Part shown: positions 1-8,219 of the stretch, piece by piece
How the letters are laid out: every line of letters starts with the position of its first letter
Position numbering within the stretch: position 1 is the first letter of the stretch
Assembly: GCA_020216985.1 (NCBI GenBank)
Contig: JAIWOH010000027.1
Span: 1-19,970 of the forward strand
Direction of reading: 5' to 3'
Origin: Nitrospira sp.
Lineage (GTDB): Bacteria > Nitrospirota > Nitrospiria > Nitrospirales > Nitrospiraceae
DNA: 19,970 nucleotides
Notes under the pieces: model-generated
The model's input: only the letters and a program-made list of their open reading frames with translations
What the model was told of the DNA's origin: nothing
The model's database searches: none
Made by a program: the position numbers and the translations under genes

Positions 1-303
1 GAATTCATAAGGTCCCTGGGCCTGCCGCTTCAGCTTGAACGGGGAGTCCGTTGGCAGCTCGATCCGAGCAAAGCCGGTGACTTCGTTCTCCATGCTTCTA
101 TCGTCCATCTAGCCGGCGCGATTGCCGATCATGAGGAGCCGGTTGAAACGACCAGCCGCCGTCCTGGCTGGCTGTCCCTTCACCCTGACGCCGTCGCAGT
201 CACCAAGTTTGCACCAGCTTCCATCCCAACCTTGCTCACGGAAGTGCAAACCGGGCTGCAACGGGTCTTGCGCCTTGCCTCACCTCTCACCAAGGCCGCC
301 TAA
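1..303 (+). CDS. C-terminal end of a probable HDOD-domain protein (partial, 5' end outside window)
   Basis: An open + frame runs from base 1 to a TAA at 301-303 and gives 100 residues with no start codon inside the window, so it is the 3' end of a longer gene. The first ~45 residues resemble the end of an HDOD (HD-related output) domain: a 'LGLP..LE..VRW' helix, then a helix 'ASIVHLAGAIADH' like the 'A.LVHLAD.LA' helix of the family. A tail with 'LHPDAVAV' and a helix 'LLTEVQTGLQRVLRLA' follows. HDOD proteins are usually signalling or regulatory. The gene converges on cysNC, with 119 bases between the two stops. The identification rests on short motifs by eye. The competing minus-strand frame (108 to 1) is an alternative that I consider weaker. 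Confidence 0.6.
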   Translation, partial: EFIRSLGLPLQLERGVRWQLDPSKAGDFVLHASIVHLAGAIADHEEPVETTSRRPGWLSLHPDAVAVTKFAPASIPTLLTEVQTGLQRVLRLASPLTKAA

Positions 304-422
304 TGTTTCAGAAACGATCTCGCAGGAAAAGCCAGCACAAGGGGGGCATCCGAAGACATTCGGCAGAAGGGGACGGTGCGAGACGAACCGACGGCGGGCG
401 ACGGTTCCATCCCCACTCATCG

Positions 423-2288
423 TTAAATGGAATACTGAAAGGTCGGCTTGGCCCCCAGGGTCTCATCCAACACGCCTCGCTGCTTGAGCGCATCCATGAC
501 CCGCTTGATCGCCACGTCGAGATCCACCGGTCCGCTCAAGATCACGTCGGAGTTGGGCGGAGGCTCCTCGGCGGTCTTGCTCACATGCACGGCGATGACC
601 GGCGCGGGATGCACGAGCGTTCTGATCGCTTGCGACGCTTCCCGATAGGCCAAGCCGAAGGGATTCGTGGTGGACACCACGATCAAGCCCGTATCGATCA
701 ACAGTCGCGCCACTTCTCCGTATCGACGAGCCATTTCCGCCGTCTGACTCTTTTCTTCTTTGCTTAGGTCGGCGTCGAGCCCTCGCCGCAAATTTTCGCC
801 GTCCAACAGATACGCATGGCGTCCGTCGGCAATCAGTCGCCCTTCCAATTTTCTCGCCAACAACGACTTCCCGGCATGCCGTCCGCCGGTAAAGAGCACC
901 ACCGCGGACCGGTGGCCGTAGTGCTTCGCGCGGTCTTCGACACCGACTTCGCCCTTCACCCACGCGAAGTCTCGCTGGCGCGCCTCTTCCCGCAACGATT
1001 CCTGATCGTCCGGCACCATTTCTGTCACGATGCCGCCGCCCGCGATGTCGTATTCGTCCACCAACACAAATCGCCCGGTCGCTTCGAACGACGAGGACAC
1101 ATCAAACGCGATCGGGGTCTTGGTCCGGATGGTCAGCTCGGCGACTTGATTCCGACTCACCACCGCCGCATCCTGTTGCTGATTCAGGTCCGTCGTGTCG
1201 ATGATGCGATGAAGCGCCGCCACTTCGCACTCGACCTCCTTGGTGGCGACCCGCAACACGTACTTTCGTCCCCGCTCCAGCGGACGCTTGCCCAACCAAA
1301 ACAGGTTGGCCTTGAATGACGTTGAGACGTGGGGCAGGTCGCTTGGATGGGCGGCGATTTCCCCCCGCTCCACGAAGATCTGCTCATCGAGGGTCACGCC
1401 GATGGATTGGCCCGCCTCGGCGCTCATCGGAAGAGGCTCGACGTTGAACGCTTCGATCGATTTGACGTTGGCCCGCTTGTTCGAAGGAGAGAAGATCAGT
1501 TGGTCGCCGACTTTCAGACGGCCGGCCGTGATGCGGCCCGCGATGATGCGACGTGCATCGAACTTGTACACGTCCTGAACGGGAAATCGCAGAGACTGAT
1601 CGGCCGAAGCCGTTTCCTTTTTGAAGAGACTGAGGGTGTCCAGGACGGTCGGCCCCTCGTACCACGGCATGGCCCGGCTGCGATCGGCAATGTTGTCGCC
1701 GAGCTTGGCGCTGACTGGGATGATCCGTTCGGGGATCGCGCCGAACTGCCCGAGAAACTCCCGATATTCTTTCTCGATGCCGTCGAAGACATCCTGCCGA
1801 TAGCCGACCAGGTCCATCTTGTTGACGACGACCGCGAACTGACGAACTCCAAGAAGCGAGAGCAGGTATCCGTGTTTTTTGGACTGCTCTTTGACTCCCT
1901 CGAGGGCGTCGATCACGAGAAGCGCCGCCTCCGCCCTGGCCGCGCCGGAGATCATATTTTTAAGGAATTCCTTGTGGCCCGGCGCATCGATGATGATGTA
2001 CTGCCGCCCCTTCCAAATAAAAAACGTCCGCGCCGTATCGATCGTGATACCCTGCTCCTGCTCCTCCAAGAACGCATCGAACAGGAACGCGTATTCGAAT
2101 TCCTTTCCTTGCTGGCGGCAGATCGCCTGCACTTTTTCCAATTTGCCCTCCGGCAACGACCCGGTATCCGCATAGAGCCGTCCCACGAGCGTGGACTTTC
2201 CATGATCCACGTGACCGACAATGACGATATTGAAATGCTCGTCCGGTTTTAAAGCGGCTCGTGCCGCCGCTGCCGTCGCCTCGTCCAT
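423..2288 (-). CDS. cysNC: Sulfate adenylyltransferase GTPase subunit fused to a divergent APS-kinase domain (CysN-CysC)
   Basis: The 621-residue product combines a translational-GTPase-type CysN (about 1-430) with a CysC-like P-loop domain (about 455-605). CysN drives CysD-catalysed synthesis of adenosine 5'-phosphosulfate from sulfate and ATP by GTP hydrolysis in the cytoplasm. Visible GTPase motifs are GHVDHGKST at 25-33, GITID at 80-84, DAPGH at 101-105, NKMD at 156-159 and SAK at 193-195. The first P-loop reads like EF-1alpha/EF-Tu rather than the VDDGKST typical of E. coli CysN. The C-terminal domain keeps a Walker A (GGRHAGKS, 468-475) and DGENLRRGL (496-504). It lacks a recognisable DR-ENIRR segment and the usual lid, so kinase activity is uncertain. 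The ATG follows the cysD TAA with no gap (TAAATG), which suggests translational coupling. It is the last gene of the operon. Confidence 0.92.
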   Translation of the reverse strand: MDEATAAAARAALKPDEHFNIVIVGHVDHGKSTLVGRLYADTGSLPEGKLEKVQAICRQQGKEFEYAFLFDAFLEEQEQGITIDTARTFFIWKGRQYIIIDAPGHKEFLKNMISGAARAEAALLVIDALEGVKEQSKKHGYLLSLLGVRQFAVVVNKMDLVGYRQDVFDGIEKEYREFLGQFGAIPERIIPVSAKLGDNIADRSRAMPWYEGPTVLDTLSLFKKETASADQSLRFPVQDVYKFDARRIIAGRITAGRLKVGDQLIFSPSNKRANVKSIEAFNVEPLPMSAEAGQSIGVTLDEQIFVERGEIAAHPSDLPHVSTSFKANLFWLGKRPLERGRKYVLRVATKEVECEVAALHRIIDTTDLNQQQDAAVVSRNQVAELTIRTKTPIAFDVSSSFEATGRFVLVDEYDIAGGGIVTEMVPDDQESLREEARQRDFAWVKGEVGVEDRAKHYGHRSAVVLFTGGRHAGKSLLARKLEGRLIADGRHAYLLDGENLRRGLDADLSKEEKSQTAEMARRYGEVARLLIDTGLIVVSTTNPFGLAYREASQAIRTLVHPAPVIAVHVSKTAEEPPPNSDVILSGPVDLDVAIKRVMDALKQRGVLDETLGAKPTFQYSI

Positions 2289-3086
2289 TTACATATACCC
2301 TTTCTTCCGGAGCATCTCCATGCCGCGCCCCGCATCCTGGGCTCGTCCGGCCCGTTCCGCGATATTCGTCGCCCGCAGCTCTTCAATGATTTCGTCCACC
2401 GTCTTGGCGGTGGACTTCACGGGCGTCGTGCAAGGAGCACATCCCAGACTCCGGTAGCGTGTGCCGTCTCCTTTGTCCAAGTACAGATCGATAAAGGGGA
2501 TGTTCTCGGCCTTGATATATTCCCAGATGTTGACTTCCGTCCAATCAAGCAGAGGGTGGATTCGGATATGGGTTCCCGGCGGGAACGTCGTTTTGAACTG
2601 GTTCCACAGTTCCGGCGGCTGATCGCGGAAATCCCAGTCTCCGTGTTTGTCGCGGGGCGAGAAGTATCGCTCTTTGGCCCTGGTGCTGTCTTCATCGGCG
2701 CGCACGCCCAAAATGATGCCGGTGTACCCTTTCGATTCGATCAGATTTTTTAACGCCATCGTCTTGAGCGCCGTGCAACAGACGTCTCGCCCCATCGTGT
2801 GATTCATCCCGGCGGCCAGCGCCTCTTTATTCTGACCCACGACCAAATTCAACCGCCACTCGCGGGCCAATCGGTCTCGGTACTCGATCATCGCGGGAAT
2901 CTTGTAGCTCGTATCCACGTGCAGCAGCGGAAACGGCACGTGACCGAAGAACGCCTTGCGGGCCAACCACAGCAGAACGGTCGAATCCTTGCCCATCGAC
3001 CACAACATGGCCAAATTGTCGAAGTGTTTGTAGGCCTCACGGAAAATGTAGACGCTTTGGTCTTCCAACTGACGCAGATGTTTCAC
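2289..3086 (-). CDS. cysD: Sulfate adenylyltransferase subunit 2 (CysD)
   Basis: This is the catalytic PP-loop subunit of ATP sulfurylase, which adenylylates sulfate to APS together with CysN. The product resembles E. coli CysD throughout. The N-terminus [16 protein letters not shown] is followed by the ATP-binding [21 protein letters not shown], a region beginning [14 protein letters not shown], and a C-terminus with [11 protein letters not shown] prefer the GTG at 3086-3084. It lies 13 bases after the stop of the upstream gene, behind an AGGGAGAG ribosome site 5 bases away, and places HLRQLE near the N-terminus as in the family (265 residues). An upstream in-frame ATG at 3137 would add 17 residues but overlaps the previous gene by 38 bases. 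The gene sits between the TrpD-like gene and cysNC and abuts cysNC. Confidence 0.93.
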   Translation of the reverse strand: MKHLRQLEDQSVYIFREAYKHFDNLAMLWSMGKDSTVLLWLARKAFFGHVPFPLLHVDTSYKIPAMIEYRDRLAREWRLNLVVGQNKEALAAGMNHTMGRDVCCTALKTMALKNLIESKGYTGIILGVRADEDSTRAKERYFSPRDKHGDWDFRDQPPELWNQFKTTFPPGTHIRIHPLLDWTEVNIWEYIKAENIPFIDLYLDKGDGTRYRSLGCAPCTTPVKSTAKTVDEIIEELRATNIAERAGRAQDAGRGMEMLRKKGYM

Positions 3087-3099
3087 AATTTCTCTCCCT

Positions 3100-4170
3100 T
3101 CACCTCGATCGTCCGTGGCTCGCAGCCGGTTTGGCACCCACCGCCTCCCGCGTCAACTCCTCCAGCTTGCGGGCCGCGGCCCCTCCTTCAATCGCCGCCT
3201 TGGCCCGGGGGTAGCAGGCCGAGAGCGATTGTCCCTTTCCCGCCGCGTACAACAACATCGCCGCGTTCATCAGAACCCATTCCTTGGGTCCCCCCTGTAC
3301 CTGATGTTGAAGGATACGCTGGAGCAGCTCCGCCTCCCTGTCCCGTTGATCCGGTGGAAAACCCGCCATCTCTCGTGAAGAACCGAGCGCCAGCCCGAAA
3401 TCCTTGGGGGCCACTCCCAAGGGCGTGATACGTTCATCTCTCAATTCCAGCACCCTGGTCACCGCCGACAGGGAGAGCTCCGGATCACCCTCGACCCCAC
3501 GAATGACGAACCCCATCGGGCAACCGAGCATGCGCAACGCTTCGGCCGTTTTCTCGAAATGCGGGGGATGCGACAGTCCGACCACCTGCGCGGAAGCACG
3601 AGCCGGGTTGAGCAGTCTGGCGATCGGATGAAAGACGTTCCTCACGCCCAGCTCCTGTCGCATCTCCAGAAATCGATAGACCGCCGGATGATAGATGCCG
3701 ATATCCAAATATGCGAACCCCTTCTTGAGCAGATCCTCGGTCACGGCACGTGGGGTGGAATCGACCGGGATACCCAGCGCCTTCAGCACCCCGGCGCTGC
3801 CCGGCCTTCCGGGAATCCCATCGTAGCCGTGCATCAGCACCGTAGCCCCGGCGGAAGCGGCGACAATGGAGGAAGCCACCAGCGCATGGAAGGTGTCTTG
3901 TTTGCCCGCATAAGTCGGCACATCGACGAGGGCGACTTCCTTCGGAACCGCGAGAGGAGGCACATACTGTCTCACGGCGGCCGTCATGCCCGCCAATTCC
4001 GCGACCGATTCCGACTTGAATCGCATGGCGATCAAGAAGGCTCCCGTTTGAGCCGGAGTCGCTTCGCCCTCGATGAGAGCTCTCATCGCCTGCTTGGTTT
4101 CATCCCACGTCAAATCCTTGGACGTCTTGGGACCCTTGGCGATTTTGGCGAGGATGTCCTGAAACATCAT
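3100..4170 (-). CDS. TrpD-fold (anthranilate phosphoribosyltransferase-like) protein of unknown function in the sulfate operon
   Basis: The 356-residue product follows the TrpD family along its whole length. There is an N-terminal helical region ([32 protein letters not shown]), a central [20 protein letters not shown] segment (114-133) matching the KHGN..GSADVLE region, and [19 protein letters not shown] (171-190) matching the LG.RT.FN.LGPL.NP region. The phosphoribosyl-diphosphate loop GTGGDG is absent; the equivalent stretch (84-93) reads [10 protein letters not shown]. The acidic DE pair is also altered (GVEGDPEL). Anthranilate transfer is therefore unlikely. Relatives such as YbiB/TrpD2 have non-tryptophan roles. 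The ATG lies one base after the cysH TGA (TGACATGATG), and the gene ends 13 bases before cysD, so it is made together with the sulfate-assimilation enzymes. Its function there is unknown. Confidence 0.85.
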   Translation of the reverse strand: MMFQDILAKIAKGPKTSKDLTWDETKQAMRALIEGEATPAQTGAFLIAMRFKSESVAELAGMTAAVRQYVPPLAVPKEVALVDVPTYAGKQDTFHALVASSIVAASAGATVLMHGYDGIPGRPGSAGVLKALGIPVDSTPRAVTEDLLKKGFAYLDIGIYHPAVYRFLEMRQELGVRNVFHPIARLLNPARASAQVVGLSHPPHFEKTAEALRMLGCPMGFVIRGVEGDPELSLSAVTRVLELRDERITPLGVAPKDFGLALGSSREMAGFPPDQRDREAELLQRILQHQVQGGPKEWVLMNAAMLLYAAGKGQSLSACYPRAKAAIEGGAAARKLEELTREAVGAKPAASHGRSR

Positions 4171-4171
4171 G

Positions 4172-4888
4172 TCACGACCGATGCAAGCCGCACTCGGTTT
4201 TCGCGTGGCCTTGCCAGCGACCGGCTCGCAAATCCTCTCCCGGACTCACCGGCTTGGTGCAATGGGTGCAACCGATACTCGGGTAGTTCCTGTCATGGAG
4301 GGGGTTGTACGGCACCTCATAGACCTTGATGTAGGTCCACACGTCAGCCCAGGTCCATCGCGCCAGCGGATTGACTTTGACCAGGCCGAACTTGGCATCC
4401 CATTCGATGAGGCCGGCGTCGGCTCTGGAGGGGGCCTGGTCTCGGCGAATACCGGTAATCCACGCATCGAATTTTTTGAGCATTCCGGCGAGCGGCTCGA
4501 CTTTCCGTAATCGGCAGCAGAGGTCCGGATCTTTGGACCACAGCGCCTCACCGTATTGCCGCGCTTGTTGTTCCGGCGTCAGCAAGGATTTGACCTGGAT
4601 CACCTGCGCCGGCGCCAGTCCGTATCGTTCGATGACGCGATCTCTCGTTTCATACGTTTCCGGAAAGAGAAACTCCGTATCCAAATAGAACAGCGGCACG
4701 GAGGGATTGATCCGATGGATCATATCCACCAACACCACGTCTTCCGCGCCGAAACTACAGGCGAGGACGATGTTCGGCGCATACCGCTCGATGGCAGCGG
4801 CCAGCACCTCTTGCGGCGGTTTTGATTCAAACGACTCGCCCCACGAGCGGAGGCGGCCAGCGATGCCCGAATTTTGGCCGTCCGTCAT
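4172..4888 (-). CDS. cysH: Assimilatory APS reductase, [4Fe-4S] type (CysH)
   Basis: This 238-residue protein of the phosphoadenylyl-/adenylyl-sulfate reductase family reduces activated sulfate to sulfite, usually with thioredoxin. An N-terminal PP-loop region (LACSFGAEDVVLVDMI, 42-57) binds the nucleotide. The cluster cysteines are all present: CC at 124-125 and CTHC at 207-210. In the family this quartet marks enzymes that bind a [4Fe-4S] cluster and use APS; PAPS-only reductases lack it. The catalytic cysteine is C233 in the C-terminal ECGLH motif. The ATG at 4888 lies 21 bases after the sulfite-reductase stop, and the TGA is one base from the next ATG. Because the enzyme should act on APS directly, the APS-kinase domain at the operon end is not needed for reduction. 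Confidence 0.93.
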   Translation of the reverse strand: MTDGQNSGIAGRLRSWGESFESKPPQEVLAAAIERYAPNIVLACSFGAEDVVLVDMIHRINPSVPLFYLDTEFLFPETYETRDRVIERYGLAPAQVIQVKSLLTPEQQARQYGEALWSKDPDLCCRLRKVEPLAGMLKKFDAWITGIRRDQAPSRADAGLIEWDAKFGLVKVNPLARWTWADVWTYIKVYEVPYNPLHDRNYPSIGCTHCTKPVSPGEDLRAGRWQGHAKTECGLHRS

Positions 4889-4909
4889 ATCAAGACTCGT
4901 CTGCTCTCT

Positions 4910-7414
4910 CTAGTCCCCGACCTTTTCGACCAGCAGCCGATAGTGCGTCGCTTCCGGCTCCAGCGCCTCTTCCCACAGCACCTTATGCCCATCGTTCCTG
5001 AGGCTCATCGGCACGTTCTTGATCGGCTCACCGGCATCCAACCAGACTTCGAGCCGTTCGCCCGCCTCCATCATTTCGAGCTTCAGCTTGGTTTTGACGT
5101 AGTTCATCGGGCAAGCCACGCCCCGCAAGTCGTACACAGGAACGTCGGCCGGAGCCGAAGGGGGAGAGACAAATTCCGACTTGGGTTCCGGTTTCCGTTC
5201 CGGCTCCGCCGTTGAAGTCGCCGTCGCGGTCTCGGCGGTCGGCGCCAACTTGAGATCTTTGCCTATGCGCTCCGTCGCGGCCCGGCAGGCATCCACGAAG
5301 CCCTTCGCAAACGCGATTTTTTCCCGGGCGAATGGTTCGCCGCTCTCTTTGCTTCCGAGATCACCGACCTTCCCGCCAAGGTCTCGGTACTGCGCGGGCA
5401 CGACGCCCTTCTGGGCAATGCGGACGTCGAATTCACCGAGCGTTTCGGAGTCGGTCGATGGGTCGAGCCCTTCCGTCACCAACAACGCTTTCGCGGCGGC
5501 CAGCACGGCTCGATACGCTTTGTTCACCGCCACCGCATACTGGTGCTTTTCGACATGGAGCCTTGCCAAATAGAGCTCTTGGTCGGCTTCCAAAATTCCG
5601 TTTTCGATCATTTCGAGGGCGCCTCCGGCGCACTCGCCGGGGCCATGGTCTTCGAGCACAAAGGGGTCATCCCCTTCCCAATCGTAATAAAACGTGGGGT
5701 CCTCCTCATAAGAAGGAACGATCGTATAGGGAATGAGTTCGTCCTTCAGGTCGTTTTTCCCGACGCGGTCGATGAACGCCGGCATTGTTTCACCCGGTTT
5801 GCGGTCCCTCCGATACACGTCAATCAAATGCGTAACGGCCGCCGGGACCGCTTTGGCGGGCAGCTTGACCGTCATCTGCCCGATCTTGGCCGTGCCGTTC
5901 ACCTTGCCCCCGAGATGCAGTTCATACATGGGCAGCGTATGGTCTCCGATCCGTTTGCCGACGCCATGCAGTCCGATCGTCGCGATGTGGTGCTGAGCGC
6001 AGGAATTATGGCAACCGCTGATCTTGACGGTGACTCCGGCCAGATCGTCCGGCACTCGCCCGGCCGGGAAAATCTCGGCCAGCCCCCGAGCCATCCCTTT
6101 GGATGAGGTGATGCCCAGGCCGCACGTATCAGTGCCGGGGCAGGCGATGATGTCCTCAACGTGCTCGGCGCCAGGATCGGCCAAGCCCTGAAGGGCCAAG
6201 TCCTGATACAAGGCTTCGATCCGGTCTTCAGGAATCCATCGGATCACGAGGTTCTGATGAATCGTCGTCCGGAGATTGCCGTTGGAATACCGCTCGGCAA
6301 GGTCCGCCACCCACCGCATTTGGTCCGCTGTAATGTCTCCCATGAAGAGTTTGATCACGACCGTGATGTAGCCTTCCTGCTTCTGCGGAATTACGTTGGT
6401 CCGTTTCCACATCTGAAAGGACGTTTCAGGGGCACCCCCGTGACGTCCGTTGGCGGACGTATTATCAGAAGCCGATCCGCTCCTGGTCGGCATGATCAGT
6501 GGAACCGGTTGATCGTCATGGTGGAGCAGTCGGATCGTCCGGTCCACAGGCAGGTTGTACCCCAAGGCCGCATACGCCGCTTCCCACCGTCGCTTGAATT
6601 CTTCAAACCCCAACTTGTCGATAACGAACTTCATGCGGGCCTTGTGGCGGTTTTTTCGGTTCCCCAAGGCATCGAAGACTTTGATCACCGCTTCGATGCT
6701 GGGGATCAGTTCGTCCATCGGCGTAAATTCTCGCAGCACCTTGGCCATTCGAGGCAACGGTCCCAACCCTCCGCCGGCCACCATCCGAAAACCGACGGCC
6801 CCATCCTCCCGTTTGACGGCCATGAGTCCGATGTCGTGGATGGGAGTCAAGGCGCAATCGTGCGCGCACCCGGAAAAGGCGATCTTGAACTTGCGGGGCA
6901 AACTCTGGTTGAGCGGATTGCGGAGGAGATGGTACGCCACCGTTTTGGCGTACAGTGTCACGTCAAACACCTCGCTTCGGCATACCCCGGCCAGGTGACA
7001 GGCGGTCACGTTCCGGACTGTATTGGAACAGGCCTCTCTGGTCGTCAGGCCGACTTCCGCCAGTCCGCGCATGATCGTCGGCACATCTTTGAGCTCGACG
7101 AAATGCATCTGGATGTCCTGCCGCGTCGTCACGTGACCGACGCCGGTGGCATACTGATCGACCAGCTCGGCGAGACGACGGAGCTGATTCGCCGAAATAC
7201 CTCCAAAGGGGATTTTGACCCGCACCATCTGGACCCCGGATTGCCGCTGCCCATAAATGCCGAACTGGAGACGGAACGGCTTAAAAAGATCCGAAGAAAG
7301 GTCGCCGGCCAGACACCGAAGGGCCTCAGCCTCGAACGTTTCAATTTCTTCGGCAATGGCGGGCGGAATGGGAGTCGTCACGACCTCGACCGTTTTCAGT
7401 TGTTGGGGAATCAT
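4910..7414 (-). CDS. sir: Siroheme-[4Fe-4S] sulfite reductase fused to a helical region and a C-terminal TusA-like domain
   Basis: The 834-residue product starts with a ferredoxin-type sulfite/nitrite reductase (about 1-575) that reduces sulfite to sulfide with six electrons. The nitrite-reductase alternative is disfavoured by the sulfate operon around it. The usual two half-repeats are visible. The second carries the canonical siroheme/cluster cysteines C425, C431, C468 and C472 (CX5C, CX3C). Unusually, the first carries the same spacing at C139, C145, C183 and C187. Residues ~595-720 form a helix-rich region, followed by a Pro/Glu/Ala/Thr-rich linker (~724-757). A TusA-like domain (~758-834) keeps DLRGVACPM with C768, but the CPxP proline is replaced by Asn. 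The ATG at 7414 has AGGAG 8 bases upstream; a longer frame to 7519 would run into the upstream regulator gene. It is the first enzyme gene of the operon. Confidence 0.9.
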   Translation of the reverse strand: MIPQQLKTVEVVTTPIPPAIAEEIETFEAEALRCLAGDLSSDLFKPFRLQFGIYGQRQSGVQMVRVKIPFGGISANQLRRLAELVDQYATGVGHVTTRQDIQMHFVELKDVPTIMRGLAEVGLTTREACSNTVRNVTACHLAGVCRSEVFDVTLYAKTVAYHLLRNPLNQSLPRKFKIAFSGCAHDCALTPIHDIGLMAVKREDGAVGFRMVAGGGLGPLPRMAKVLREFTPMDELIPSIEAVIKVFDALGNRKNRHKARMKFVIDKLGFEEFKRRWEAAYAALGYNLPVDRTIRLLHHDDQPVPLIMPTRSGSASDNTSANGRHGGAPETSFQMWKRTNVIPQKQEGYITVVIKLFMGDITADQMRWVADLAERYSNGNLRTTIHQNLVIRWIPEDRIEALYQDLALQGLADPGAEHVEDIIACPGTDTCGLGITSSKGMARGLAEIFPAGRVPDDLAGVTVKISGCHNSCAQHHIATIGLHGVGKRIGDHTLPMYELHLGGKVNGTAKIGQMTVKLPAKAVPAAVTHLIDVYRRDRKPGETMPAFIDRVGKNDLKDELIPYTIVPSYEEDPTFYYDWEGDDPFVLEDHGPGECAGGALEMIENGILEADQELYLARLHVEKHQYAVAVNKAYRAVLAAAKALLVTEGLDPSTDSETLGEFDVRIAQKGVVPAQYRDLGGKVGDLGSKESGEPFAREKIAFAKGFVDACRAATERIGKDLKLAPTAETATATSTAEPERKPEPKSEFVSPPSAPADVPVYDLRGVACPMNYVKTKLKLEMMEAGERLEVWLDAGEPIKNVPMSLRNDGHKVLWEEALEPEATHYRLLVEKVGD

Positions 7415-7496
7415 TGGGGCATCTCCTCTTGGCGACAATGAGACCGATGCATCTGGACCTTTACGAAATACGGAAACCTGATACGCACTCTCATAA

Positions 7497-7946
7497 CTAA
7501 ATGTGATACATGGGGGCATACCGCCCCTCGATCGCCCGCTGCCGTTCGGCTAACTGGTCAATCCTGATCCGTTGAAGAACATCGTGCTCGGCCTGGGCGA
7601 CTTGCTTCCAGATATGACCAAGAAGGAGCTCCTGCTTGGACTGATGCCCCTTGGCGGGAAAGCCGTTCGAGGCGCCAGGCTGGAGAACCGGGCCATCGAG
7701 CACTTCGAGAATATCAGCGACTGACAAAGCGGACGGTTCTTTGGCGAGCCTGTATCCACCGTGCGCCCCTCGTAAACTGTCGATCAATCCCCCTTTCTTC
7801 AGGGCGAGGAGGACTTGCTCTAAAAATTTAATCGGGATCGCTTGGCGTCTCGCAATCGATCGAGCTTGCACTGGAACTTCCTTCCCGTGGATCGCGAGAT
7901 CAATGGCAGCCATAATGCCGTACAAAGCCCGCCGGGATACTTTCAT
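7497..7946 (-). CDS. Rrf2-family transcriptional regulator, cysteine-free (CymR-like)
   Basis: The 149-residue product has the Rrf2 winged helix-turn-helix: MKVSRRALYGIMAAIDLA at the N-terminus, a recognition helix around IPIKFLEQVLLALKKGGLI (37-55) and the wing SLRGAHGGYRLA (57-68). A dimerisation helix lies near 105-140. The protein contains no cysteine at all, so it cannot bind an Fe-S cluster as IscR or NsrR do. That leaves the CymR-like mode, in which sulfur status is sensed through metabolites or a partner protein. It is the first gene of the minus-strand run, 82 bases before the sulfite reductase ATG, and is preceded by a good sigma70-like promoter. From position and family I infer that it controls the sulfate operon and itself. 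The target is not proven by sequence. Confidence 0.88.
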   Translation of the reverse strand: MKVSRRALYGIMAAIDLAIHGKEVPVQARSIARRQAIPIKFLEQVLLALKKGGLIDSLRGAHGGYRLAKEPSALSVADILEVLDGPVLQPGASNGFPAKGHQSKQELLLGHIWKQVAQAEHDVLQRIRIDQLAERQRAIEGRYAPMYHI

Positions 7947-7949
7947 TCT

Positions 7950-7967
7950 CTCTATTTATACTCTATT
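7950..7967. repeat. Direct repeat CTCTATT x2, 11-base period, between rrf2 promoter and start codon
   Basis: CTCTATT occurs at 7950-7956 and again at 7961-7967 on the + strand. The period of 11 bases is about one helical turn. The pair lies in the 5' untranslated region of the Rrf2 gene, just upstream of its ATG at 7946. It could be a regulator binding site or chance in AT-rich sequence. Confidence 0.3.
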
Positions 7968-7985
7968 ATTCCCGTATGAATTGTT

Positions 7986-7996
7986 CGTGTATCACG
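7986..7996. promoter_or_regulatory. Palindrome CGTG-TAT-CACG over the -10 of the rrf2 promoter
   Basis: An 11-base inverted repeat (4-base arms, 3-base centre) coincides with the proposed -10 hexamer at 7993-7988. Repressor operators often overlap a -10. The octamer GTGATACA read on the minus strand here recurs on the + strand at 7503-7510, just before the sulfite reductase gene. It is a candidate operator, possibly for autoregulation. Confidence 0.3.
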
Positions 7997-8015
7997 TTTT
8001 TTCTCTCTCTGTCAA
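7988..8015 (-). promoter_or_regulatory. Sigma70-like promoter of the rrf2-sulfate assimilation operon
   Basis: On the minus strand a perfect TTGACA (8015-8010) is followed after 16 bases by GATACA (7993-7988). Transcription would start near 7980, about 35 bases before the regulator ATG. The -35 is consensus and the -10 matches 3 of 6. Confidence 0.55.
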
Positions 8016-8219
8016 GCCGCATTTTGAGTAACAAGGCTGATACCTAGGGTAATTATTCTATCGCTTGCATCACACCTCTCTCTTCCCTCTCGCGGCAGTC
8101 CATTCGGGATTGCCCATAAATAAAACCGCTGCCGACGTCTTCTCGGCATGAGCTTATGAAGAAATGCGAGATTACACGATCAAAGCAACTCGCCCGATTC
8201 CTGTCCTCATAAAAATGAA

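Noticed and set aside
1..108. Minus-strand open frame with ATG at 108 running off the left edge
   Set aside because: It has no clear ribosome site and no recognisable motif. The + strand frame over the same bases continues to 303 and resembles an HDOD C-terminus. The EcoRI site at base 1 has no biological meaning by itself.
385..407. Hairpin GAACCG/CGGTTC downstream of cysNC as its terminator
   Set aside because: Only six outer pairs with a mismatch inside, and no T-tract on either strand. A small CCGAA/TTCGG hairpin nearby is weaker still.
1329..2252. Long + strand frame (307 codons) opposite cysNC
   Set aside because: It lies wholly antisense to a gene with intact GTPase motifs. Such shadows are expected in GC-rich coding DNA.
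6161..7441. 426-codon + strand frame opposite the sulfite reductase
   Set aside because: It has no family motif, and the opposite strand carries conserved siroheme-binding cysteines.
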